A stretch of DNA of 64,000 bases from Algisphaera agarilytica. GTDB lineage: Bacteria > Planctomycetota > Phycisphaerae > Phycisphaerales > Phycisphaeraceae. The position numbers were made by a program, and so were the translations under genes. The DNA is taken from assembly GCF_014207595.1 (NCBI RefSeq), contig NZ_JACHGY010000001.1, positions 1,116,001-1,180,000 on the forward strand, written 5' to 3'. Shown here one piece after another: positions 25,857 through 34,080 of the stretch (the stretch's first letter is position 1; each line of letters starts with the position of its first letter). Below the pieces are notes generated by a model. It was not told the origin of the DNA and did no database searches. It saw only the letters and a program-made list of their open reading frames with translations.

Positions 25857-28800
25857 ACACCGACGCCCCTCAACCAACCCAACCAACCGAAGAACCCGCC
25901 CGCGGCATCGCCACCCTCTTCTTCCGCAACCGCTACCTCTTATGGCTGAGCATCGCGGTGATCGGCGTGGCGGGGCTCTCAGCAATCCTCAATCTGCCGC
26001 GCCTCGAAGACCCGCGCATCGTGAACCGGGGGCCGTTGATCGTGACCGCGGTCCCCGGAGCGAACGCCGAGCGTGTCGAGGCGCTGGTGACCGAGGTGCT
26101 CGAAGAAGCGCTCGACGAGATCGAGACGATCAAACACATCAGTTCGACTTCGCGGGCGGGGGTTTCCGTGGTTTCGATCGAACTCGCCGACGACGTCCAC
26201 GCGGGGAACAACGAGCAGATCTTCGCCGAGGTCCGCGACAAGGTACGCAGCGCCACGCCGCTGCTCCCCCCTGAAGCGCAGACCCCGGTGGTGGACGACA
26301 AGCGCGAGGCGGTGGCCTTTACGCTGCTGCTTGGGGTGACCTGGGACGGCCCCGGCGATCCGCAGCTGGGCGTCATGGCCCGACTCGCCGACGAACTGGG
26401 CGATCAACTCCGCAACCTCCCGGGGACCGAACTCGTCCGCGTGTACGGCGAACCCCAAGAAGAGATCGTGGTCGAGGTGGACCGCGACGAACTCGCCGAA
26501 GCGGGCATCGACGTCCGCAGCCTGGCCCAGCAGATCGGCAACGCCGACGCCAAGCGCCCCGCCGGCACGCTCCGCGGCGCGACCTCGGACCTCATCATCG
26601 AGGTGGATGGCGAACTCGACACGCTCCGCCGGGTGGCCTCGCTCCCTATCGCCACTGGGCTGGGCGATTCGCTGCTCACGGTCGGCGACCTCGCGACCGT
26701 CGAGCGCGGCTGGCAGTCTCCCGAGGGAGAGATCGGCCTGTACAACGGGCAGCGCACCGTCTTCGTCGCCGCGCGGGTCGGGGCCGCGGTCCAGGTGACC
26801 GACTGGGCCGCCGCCGCCTACGAACTCACCGACCGCTTCGCCGCCGAGCGTGGCCCGAGCATCCGCATCGACCGCATCTTCGAGCAAGAGCCGTACACCA
26901 CGACCCGTCTGCGCGAACTGGTGTTCAACCTGTTGGCGGGTGCGGTGGTCATCATCCTCGCGGTCATGATCATCATGGGTTTGCGTTCGGCCGTGATCGT
27001 TTGCGCCGCCCTGCCGTTGACCGTGGCGCTGGTGATGTTCGGCTGGCAGCTGCTGGGCGTTCCGATCCACCAGATGTCGGTGTTCGGCCTGATCATCGCG
27101 CTGGGGCTGCTCATCGACAACGCGATCGTGATGACCGACGAGGTGTTTTCACGCAAAGCGCAGGGCGATTCGTCGCTGGCCGCGGTCGGCTACGCGGTCG
27201 GCCATTTGTTCCTGCCCCTGCTCGCGTCGACGATCACCACCGTGCTCGCGTTCGCTCCAATCCTGCTGCTGCCCGGCGGCGCGGGTGACTTTGTGGGAAC
27301 GATCGGGCTCAGCGTGATCCTGGCGATCTGCGCCTCGTTCCTCGTGGCCATGACCATCACGGCCTCTCTCGCGGGGCTTTTCACCAAGCCGACCCCGGCG
27401 GATGAGAAGCGGCGGTGGTACCGGGACGGTGCAACGCTGGGGCCGGTGAGCCGGGCGTATCCGAAGCTCTTGCGCCGGTTGTACGCGATGCCGATCGCCG
27501 CGATCTTCGTCGCTGCGGCACTGCCCTTCGCGGGGTTTGCCGTCGCCCCGACCTTGGGCAGCCAGTTCTTCCCGCCGGTGGACCGCAACATGTTCGAGCT
27601 GCGGCTGTGGATGCCCAGCGACACCGCGATCCACGCCACACTGGACGAAGCCCGGGCGGTGGAGCAGACCCTGCGCACGCTCGACGGAGTCGAAGAGGTC
27701 TCCTGGCTAGTGGGCGGCAGCCACCCCACGGTGTACTACAACTTGGTCATGGACCAGGACCGGTCGGCCAACTACGCCCAGGCCGCGGTCACCACCACGT
27801 CCGCCGCCGCGACACGCCGGCTAGTGGAAGAAGCGCAGCAACTGCTCGACGAGAAACACCCCGGGGCGCAGATCCTCACGCGGAACTTCGGCCAGGGCCC
27901 GCCGGTGGTCGCCGACCTCGAATACCGCATCTACGGCCCCGACATCACCCGCCTGCAACAACTGGGGGACGACCTGCGTGTCGTGCTGCAAAAACACCCG
28001 CAGGTGCTGCACACGCAGGCCGCGATGCCGCGTGGTGAACCGAAGCTGTTTTTCAATGCCGACGAAGACGCCGCCCGACTCGCGGGGTTGTCGCTGGCCG
28101 ACATCGGCAACCAACTCGAAGCCGGCCTCGAGGGCGGGGTCTCGGGAAGCATCCTCGAAAGCCCGGAAGCGATGCCGGTGCGCGTGCGCTTCCCCGAATC
28201 CCAACGCGCAGAGCTTGACGATATCGCCAGCTCACCTTTGGTGGTGCCCGCCTCGAACCAGTGGGTCAACGCCGCGTCGCTGGGGCGTTTCGAACTCCGC
28301 CCGGAGCTGGGCGGGATCGCGCGCTTCGACGGCCGACGCACCAACACCGTCTCGGCCTACACCCGCAGCGGCTCGCTGCCCATCGACATCAGCAACGAGG
28401 TGATGAGCAACCTGAGCGACCGGGGCTTTGTCCTGCCCGCGGGCTACCGCCTGTCGCTCGGCGGCGCGTCCGAGCAGAGCTCCGAGGCCAACGCCAACCT
28501 CGCGCGCTACGCCCCGATCCTCGTGGTCATGATGGTCGCCACGCTGATCCTGACCTTCCGCAGCATCCGCATGGCCCTTATCCTGGGCGGCGTCGCGTTC
28601 TCCGCGGTGGGCCTCGCGCTCCTCGCGACGTGGTGCTACTCGTTCCCGGTGAGTTTCAACATGATCCTGGGCACGCTGGGGCTCATCGGCGTCGCGCTCA
28701 ACGACAGCATCGTCGTCCTGGCGGCACTCAAGGCCGACCCGCGCATCGCTCAACGCGACCTCGACGCAACGGTCCAGACCGTGGTGGGATGCACCCGGCA

Positions 28801-29002
28801 CATCATCTCGACCACCGCCACGACCGTCGGCGGGTTCCTGCCGCTGCTCGTCCTGGTCGGCGGAGCGTTCTGGCCCCAACTCGCCATCGTGCTGGTGGGT
28901 GGCATCATCGGCGCCACGCTGGTCGCCTTGATCTTCGTGCCCGCCGCGTTCCTGCTGCTTCAGCCGGGCGCTAAGCGAACGACACCAAGCCCCGCGGCGT
29001 GA
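25853..29002 (+). CDS. RND-family efflux transporter (AcrB/MexF-like inner membrane pump)
   Basis: 1049 residues from a GTG overlapping the adaptor stop; the usual HAE1-RND length. Twelve membrane segments in the 1+5+1+5 pattern with two large periplasmic loops. In TM4 the proton-relay motif reads GLLIDNAIVM, so the AcrB Asp407 equivalent is kept but Asp408 is Asn; in TM10 the Lys940 position reads GVALNDSIVV. Similar variants occur in distant RND branches, so this is probably still functional but with an altered relay. Substrate unknown; likely a lipophilic compound or antibiotic sensed by the TetR protein. Confidence 0.93.
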   Translation: MNTDAPQPTQPTEEPARGIATLFFRNRYLLWLSIAVIGVAGLSAILNLPRLEDPRIVNRGPLIVTAVPGANAERVEALVTEVLEEALDEIETIKHISSTSRAGVSVVSIELADDVHAGNNEQIFAEVRDKVRSATPLLPPEAQTPVVDDKREAVAFTLLLGVTWDGPGDPQLGVMARLADELGDQLRNLPGTELVRVYGEPQEEIVVEVDRDELAEAGIDVRSLAQQIGNADAKRPAGTLRGATSDLIIEVDGELDTLRRVASLPIATGLGDSLLTVGDLATVERGWQSPEGEIGLYNGQRTVFVAARVGAAVQVTDWAAAAYELTDRFAAERGPSIRIDRIFEQEPYTTTRLRELVFNLLAGAVVIILAVMIIMGLRSAVIVCAALPLTVALVMFGWQLLGVPIHQMSVFGLIIALGLLIDNAIVMTDEVFSRKAQGDSSLAAVGYAVGHLFLPLLASTITTVLAFAPILLLPGGAGDFVGTIGLSVILAICASFLVAMTITASLAGLFTKPTPADEKRRWYRDGATLGPVSRAYPKLLRRLYAMPIAAIFVAAALPFAGFAVAPTLGSQFFPPVDRNMFELRLWMPSDTAIHATLDEARAVEQTLRTLDGVEEVSWLVGGSHPTVYYNLVMDQDRSANYAQAAVTTTSAAATRRLVEEAQQLLDEKHPGAQILTRNFGQGPPVVADLEYRIYGPDITRLQQLGDDLRVVLQKHPQVLHTQAAMPRGEPKLFFNADEDAARLAGLSLADIGNQLEAGLEGGVSGSILESPEAMPVRVRFPESQRAELDDIASSPLVVPASNQWVNAASLGRFELRPELGGIARFDGRRTNTVSAYTRSGSLPIDISNEVMSNLSDRGFVLPAGYRLSLGGASEQSSEANANLARYAPILVVMMVATLILTFRSIRMALILGGVAFSAVGLALLATWCYSFPVSFNMILGTLGLIGVALNDSIVVLAALKADPRIAQRDLDATVQTVVGCTRHIISTTATTVGGFLPLLVLVGGAFWPQLAIVLVGGIIGATLVALIFVPAAFLLLQPGAKRTTPSPAA

Positions 29003-29056
29003 TCCAACGTATACCGCTCAGATTCGGCCAACCGTTTTCTTCGACAAGCAGATTTC

Positions 29057-30640
29057 TCAACGCGCCCGCGATTCGGGAGACGCCATCCACTCCGGCAGTT
29101 CGCCCAGCCGCTGCAGGACTTGATACTCGAACAACGACTCCGGCTCGACCGGTTTGCCGTGGCAGTGGATGTGCGAACAGCTCTCGGGCTTGAAGGTGGT
29201 GCGGATGCCGTGGTAACCGACGATGCGTGGGTAGACGACTTTGGTGCCCGAGTACTTCTGGTCGCCACGGCGGGCAGACCACCAGTCGTAGTTGTCGTAG
29301 CGCTTGTCGTGGGTCTGCTTGAAGTTCCAGAACGTGAGGTCGTGGAGGTGGTTGGGCAGGTTTTTGTAGTTGCCGCCGCTTCCGAAGATCCCGCCGGTGT
29401 TGACGTCGATGAGCGTGGCGTAAGCGATGGCCGTGCCCGAGTGGTGGTCGAAGCCGCGCTTGGAATTGACGTTGCGATAGATGACCGTTCCGACCGCGCC
29501 GTGGCTGGAGCCGAAGCCGTGCCACTGGCCTTCTTTGGTGAGGTCCTTGTTGAACGCGATCAGGGTGCCGTAGCTACCGCCGCCGGAGCTGATCGAATAG
29601 TGGCCACGCCGCCCCAGGACGACGTTGTCGATCGCGGTCCCGCCGTAGCTGCCGTTGATGAACGCGCCGGTGGACACACTGACAAACTTGCACCGGCGGA
29701 TCACCGGCGCGAAGCCGCGATTGAAGCCGATCATGGTCCAGCCGCTGTCGTGGTCGGCGTTTTTGTGGTGGACCCAGGGCGTGGGCACTTCACCGACAAA
29801 CGTGATGTCCTCGACCACCCAGCCTTCGGCCATCGGGCAGGACCTCACCTCCCAGCCGTGCTCGGCAAAGACATCAATCATCATCGGCTCGTGGAAGGTG
29901 ACCGTCGATCCGTCGATGGCCACGATGCGGTGGCGTTCGCCGTGGACGATCGGGCCGTTCTCGATGGTGTTGGTCCAGATCGACCAGGGCTCCAGCCCCG
30001 CGAGCAGCGTGCTGGTCGCGGCGGGGTTGCGCATGTAGAGCGTGACGTACTGCCCGACCTTCAGCTTGCCGGGGTCTTTGACGCTGATCTCGAAACCGCC
30101 CTTCTCCGAGTCCGACACGATCGAGGTCAGCTTCTTGCCCTTGGTGGGGTGCTGGAACTTCAGGAGCGGCGGGCAGGAGTACATCTTCTTCGGGTCCGCC
30201 GGGGCCAGCGAGTGACGCATGTACAACACCGTGCCCTTAGGCGCGCTGGCGGTGGGCTCGGCGCCGCGGATGACGATGTTGGGGCTGGTGATGAAAAAGC
30301 CTTGTTTTTCCTGCTTTTTCTCGCCGACCCAGTACTCCCCGGCTTCGAACTGAATAATCGCCCCGCCCTTCTCTTCGCCCGCACGGATCGCTGCGGCGAT
30401 CGCCGCCTTGTCGCTCTTGCGGTCGTTGGGCTTCGCGCCGTGATCACCCACATGCACCACGGGCAGGTCTTTCGGCTCGATCGATTCGGGCACCAGCGCG
30501 TAGCCCGCGTATGAGTAGTTGGGCAGCTCCAGCGCCTCCATCCACTCGGGCACGTCGTCGGCGCCTTGCGCCAACGCGGTGGATGACACCGCGGCAATCG
30601 CCAACACCGACATTCGACCAAGCAAACTACTGAAACCCAT
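29057..30640 (-). CDS. Secreted parallel beta-helix protein (pectate-lyase-superfamily fold)
   Basis: 527 residues from the ATG at 30640, chosen for its signal peptide (MGFSSLLGRMSVLAIAAVSSTALAQ) and the upstream AAGGAT. The mature start VVHVGDHGAKPNDRKSDKAAIAAAI is the common N-terminal cap of pectate-lyase-like beta-helices, followed by repeated short strands (e.g. VVLGRRGHYSISSGGGSYGTL). It may be a polysaccharide lyase or epimerase, but catalytic residues cannot be fixed by eye. It follows a sulfatase gene by 59 bp on the same strand, an operon likely under the motif at 32179. Confidence 0.8.
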   Translation of the reverse strand: MGFSSLLGRMSVLAIAAVSSTALAQGADDVPEWMEALELPNYSYAGYALVPESIEPKDLPVVHVGDHGAKPNDRKSDKAAIAAAIRAGEEKGGAIIQFEAGEYWVGEKKQEKQGFFITSPNIVIRGAEPTASAPKGTVLYMRHSLAPADPKKMYSCPPLLKFQHPTKGKKLTSIVSDSEKGGFEISVKDPGKLKVGQYVTLYMRNPAATSTLLAGLEPWSIWTNTIENGPIVHGERHRIVAIDGSTVTFHEPMMIDVFAEHGWEVRSCPMAEGWVVEDITFVGEVPTPWVHHKNADHDSGWTMIGFNRGFAPVIRRCKFVSVSTGAFINGSYGGTAIDNVVLGRRGHYSISSGGGSYGTLIAFNKDLTKEGQWHGFGSSHGAVGTVIYRNVNSKRGFDHHSGTAIAYATLIDVNTGGIFGSGGNYKNLPNHLHDLTFWNFKQTHDKRYDNYDWWSARRGDQKYSGTKVVYPRIVGYHGIRTTFKPESCSHIHCHGKPVEPESLFEYQVLQRLGELPEWMASPESRAR

Positions 30641-30699
30641 GGGTCGAGATCCTTTCTGAACGTTCGCCGAGTGGGCGAACCGAAGCATAAACCAGTTCA

Positions 30700-32118
30700 C
30701 TACTCCGCCGCGGACGAGTGGTCGCGTGGCGCTTTCCATCCCTTCGGGGCCGAGGTGCAGTACTCCTTCGCGGAGACCACTTCCGGGCCGCGTGCCTTGA
30801 GCTTGCCCCAGAGTTCATCGACGAGCTCGGGGCGTTGCTTGGCCAGGTTCTTGGTTTCGTTGGGGTCCTCGGCGATGTTGAACAGCAACCCGTGCAGCTT
30901 GCCGCCAGGGAGCGGGACGCTGTCCTTCGGGGCTTTGGCTTTCTTGATCGCCATGAACTTCCAGTCGCCGCTGCGGACCGAACCTCGGCCGGAGGTGTCG
31001 GCGACGTTGTGGTAAATAACGCGTTCGGGCAGCGTTTCGCCGGTGGACAGGGCCGGCCAGAAATCCAGGCCGTCCAACGGCTGGCCCAGCGTCGTGTCCC
31101 CGCCCGCCAGGCCCACGAACGTGGGAAACAGGTCGACCACGTGCAACGGCGTTGAGAAGCGTTGCCCCGGCTTGAGTGTGCCCGGCCAAGTCACCGCGGC
31201 GGGAACCCGCACGCCGCCCTCGTACTGCGATCCCTTGCCGCCCCGCAGCGGCTCGTTGCTCGAGGCGTTGCTGCCCGCCCCGCCGTTGTCGCTGAAGAAG
31301 ATGACCAGCGTGTTGTCATCCACCCCGCGCTTCTCCAGGGCATCGAGCACCCGGCCGACCTGAACATCCGTCGCGTGCATCATCGCGGAGTAGGTCCTCC
31401 GCCGGGAGTCTTTCACGTGGTTGAAGCGTTTGACGTCCTCGGGCTTGGCCTGCATCGGGGTGTGCGGCGCGTTGAAGGAAAGGTAGAGAAACAAGGGCCT
31501 TTGGTCGAAATCATGCTCGCCGATCAGCTTCACCGCCCGCTGCCCGAGCAGGTCGGTGGTGTAGCCCTTTTCACGCAGCGGCTGCTTCCACACCGAGCGG
31601 TCGGCGTGGAGTTCCTGCCAATCGAGCGTAACCTTGTCGTTGATGTGCGTGAAGTAGTCGAGCCCGCCGCTGAGCAGGCCGTAGTGCATCTCGAACCCGC
31701 GCGACGTCGGCCAATACGCCTGGCGGTACATACCCAGGTGCCACTTACCCAGCACCGCGGTGTAGTAGCCCACCTCCTGCATCGCTTCAGACATAAACCG
31801 TTCGTCGAGCGATGCGCCGTGCGTGTGGTGCGAGCGCAGGTTACAGATGTGGGCGCCATACCGATAGGGGTACCGCCCGGTCATCAGGGCGTGCCGCGTG
31901 GGCGAGCAGGTCGGCTGAACGTAGAACTGTTCGAGGATCACGCCGGTGGACGCGATGCGGTCGATGTTGGGCGTGGGGATGTCCCCGCCATGAAAACCGA
32001 CGTCCGCCCAGCCCATGTCGTCGGTCAGGATCACCAACACATTGGGCTGGGATGCCTGCACCCGAAAACAAGCCAACAGAACCGTCACGAGAATCAGTAG
32101 GAGCGGGGTACGGCGCAA
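30700..32118 (-). CDS. Secreted S1 sulfatase (arylsulfatase B-like)
   Basis: 472 residues. Signal peptide about 1-22 (MRRTPLLLILVTVLLACFRVQA); LTDDMGWADVGFHGG metal site; formylglycine motif C-S-P-T-R at C71; GKWHLG and FFSDNGGAGSNASSNEPLRGGK follow. The order of motifs resembles N-acetylgalactosamine-4-sulfatase/arylsulfatase B types, which would suit the chondroitinase-like gene nearby. First gene of a two-gene operon with the beta-helix protein. A regulatory motif lies 61 bp upstream of its ATG. Confidence 0.92.
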   Translation of the reverse strand: MRRTPLLLILVTVLLACFRVQASQPNVLVILTDDMGWADVGFHGGDIPTPNIDRIASTGVILEQFYVQPTCSPTRHALMTGRYPYRYGAHICNLRSHHTHGASLDERFMSEAMQEVGYYTAVLGKWHLGMYRQAYWPTSRGFEMHYGLLSGGLDYFTHINDKVTLDWQELHADRSVWKQPLREKGYTTDLLGQRAVKLIGEHDFDQRPLFLYLSFNAPHTPMQAKPEDVKRFNHVKDSRRRTYSAMMHATDVQVGRVLDALEKRGVDDNTLVIFFSDNGGAGSNASSNEPLRGGKGSQYEGGVRVPAAVTWPGTLKPGQRFSTPLHVVDLFPTFVGLAGGDTTLGQPLDGLDFWPALSTGETLPERVIYHNVADTSGRGSVRSGDWKFMAIKKAKAPKDSVPLPGGKLHGLLFNIAEDPNETKNLAKQRPELVDELWGKLKARGPEVVSAKEYCTSAPKGWKAPRDHSSAAE

Positions 32119-32178
32119 GAGATGCCCTCAAAGATGGATACGAAGGGATGACGACGGACGACAGGAGCACGGATAATC

Positions 32179-32189
32179 TGAACCTCACA
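32179..32189 (-). promoter_or_regulatory. Shared block-D motif, copy 1
   Basis: TGTGAGGTTCA read on the minus strand, 61 bp upstream of the sulfatase at 32118. Same 11-mer as copies at 32360, 38214 and 41395. Confidence 0.65.
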
Positions 32190-32359
32190 GTTTATCGGCC
32201 CGCCGATTGAAATCAAGCCTCAATCCATTTTCTTCGACCCCGCTGGCCGAATCAAGCAATTTGCATTGACTAGACAATGCCTAGGTGATCAAGCCTGGCA
32301 AGGATTTGCTCTCGACCGCGAACGGGGCGTATAAATTCTGATCAAAAGCCTTGCCGTTT

Positions 32360-32370
32360 TGTGAGGTTCA
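32360..32370 (+). promoter_or_regulatory. Shared block-D motif, copy 2
   Basis: TGTGAGGTTCA followed by GTTT, 65 bp upstream of the Tat-type sulfatase ATG. Confidence 0.65.
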
Positions 32371-32434
32371 GTTTAAAGTCACTTCCCCGGGCGTGAATCC
32401 CAGCTCCACCCCCTCCTTTCCCAAGACTCCAATC

Positions 32435-34003
32435 ATGAAGCGTCGAGAGTTCAACAAAGCCATGGGGTTCTACGCCGCCGCCGGCCTGGCCACCCCCTCA
32501 GTCCATGCCGCCAACAGCAGCCCCGCCGCCGCACCAGGCGATCGGCCCAACCTCCTCTACATCTTCCCCGACCAATACCGCCTCCACGCCCTGAGCCTGT
32601 GGCGCGACCCCGCGTTCCGGGACGCGATCCGCGGCGTGTCCGACCCGGTCGAGACCCCCAACCTCGATGCCCTGGCCCGCGAAAGCGTCGTGCTCAACCA
32701 GGCCTGCAGCACCCACCCCGTGTGCAGCCCCCACCGGGCCATGCTCATGTCCGGCATGTACCCCAGCCAGAACGGCGTCATGCACATGAACTGCAAGGCC
32801 GGCCGAACCCTGGGACTCAAGCACAGCATCACCTGCTTCACCGACGTCCTCGCCGCCGAGGGATACGAAACCGCGTACGTCGGCAAGACCCACTGGGAAC
32901 GCACCGAACCCTTGTTTGACACGGAAAATCGCTACGTCGGCACCCCGGAAGACCCCGGCGGACACTACGCCAACCCCTTCGACACCTACATCCCCCCGGG
33001 CCCCGGGCGGCGCGGCAACCGTTATTGGTTCCAGAACATTGGAGATAACCACAAAAACCCGCTGTCGTACTCCAACCGCCCCGAGCTGGTCAACGGCAAG
33101 CCGGACGGCCACCCCCACCGCCACCGCCGATTCACCCCCGAGCAAGAAGCCGACATCGTCGTCGACTACCTGAAGAATGAGTCCGGCCAACGCGACGAGA
33201 GCAAACCCTTCAGCCTGATCTGGTCGCCCAACCCGCCGCACAACCCCTACTCCGACGTCGATCGCGACTGCGACCGCGCGGTGTACGAACAGTTCTACGC
33301 CGACATGCCCCTGGACGAGGCGCTGAACCGCCCCAATGTCGCCCCGACCAAGGACAACCTGGCCGAGCGTGCGGCGCGGATCTACTTCGCCCTAGTGACC
33401 AGTATCGACCAGCAGGTCGGCCGCGTGCTGCAGGCCCTGGAAGATGCCGGGCAGGCCGACAACACGCTGGTCGTGTTCACATCCGACCACGGCGAATTGC
33501 TCGGAAGTCACGGGAAAATGGGCAAAAACCTCATTTACGACGAGTCGTTCCTTGTGCCCTACCTCATCCGTTTCCCCGGCGTGCTGCAGCCGCGCGTGGA
33601 CGACCTCCTGCTCGGCACCGTCGACATTATGCCGACCATGCTCAGCCTGCTGGGGCTCAGCCAATCGATCCCGAGCTCGGTCCAGGGCTACGACTACGCC
33701 AGCGGCCTGCGCGACGGCGTTTACGACCAAACCCCCAAGCCGCAGTCGGCGTTGTACCTCAACGGCCGAACCAAAAAAGGCGTTCGCACCAACCAATACA
33801 CCTACCTCGTCCACGAGGACGATCTGCCCGAGCTCTACGACAACACGACCGACCCGTATCAGATGACGCCGATCGCGCTGGACGCGATCGATCGTTCGGA
33901 CCTCGACATGCTCCAGGGCGAGCTCGGCCGCTGGCTGGTGCGCGCCACGGATGATTGGGTCAAGACCAAAAAGTGTGCCGAGCTCATCCAATACCCCGCT
34001 TAG
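32435..34003 (+). CDS. S1 sulfatase with Tat signal peptide
   Basis: 522 residues from the ATG at 32435. The N-terminus MKRREFNKAMGFYAAAGLATP has the twin-arginine pattern R-R-E-F-N-K and a weakly hydrophobic stretch ending in VHA, so export is probably by Tat, in folded form, after formylglycine formation in the cytoplasm. Formylglycine motif C-S-P-H-R at C97; FTSDHGELLGSHGKMGK second metal site. It heads a plus-strand run with the PL8 lyase (77 bp downstream) and DUF1961-like genes, so a chondroitin-type sulfate ester is a reasonable guess for its substrate. Confidence 0.92.
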   Translation: MKRREFNKAMGFYAAAGLATPSVHAANSSPAAAPGDRPNLLYIFPDQYRLHALSLWRDPAFRDAIRGVSDPVETPNLDALARESVVLNQACSTHPVCSPHRAMLMSGMYPSQNGVMHMNCKAGRTLGLKHSITCFTDVLAAEGYETAYVGKTHWERTEPLFDTENRYVGTPEDPGGHYANPFDTYIPPGPGRRGNRYWFQNIGDNHKNPLSYSNRPELVNGKPDGHPHRHRRFTPEQEADIVVDYLKNESGQRDESKPFSLIWSPNPPHNPYSDVDRDCDRAVYEQFYADMPLDEALNRPNVAPTKDNLAERAARIYFALVTSIDQQVGRVLQALEDAGQADNTLVVFTSDHGELLGSHGKMGKNLIYDESFLVPYLIRFPGVLQPRVDDLLLGTVDIMPTMLSLLGLSQSIPSSVQGYDYASGLRDGVYDQTPKPQSALYLNGRTKKGVRTNQYTYLVHEDDLPELYDNTTDPYQMTPIALDAIDRSDLDMLQGELGRWLVRATDDWVKTKKCAELIQYPA

Positions 34004-34080
34004 CCCTCACGAATCGATTTCTGCATCCCTACGATCCCATACCCGCTGCAGTTACGGCCGGGCCGATGGGACCGCTCACC

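Larger units (their letters stand above)
32119..32434. other. Divergent promoter region with two regulatory motifs
   Basis: 316 bp between two divergent sulfatase genes. Each side has one copy of the shared motif (32179-32189 facing left, 32360-32370 facing right), each about 60 bp from the ATG it faces. No ORF of its own. Confidence 0.6.
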
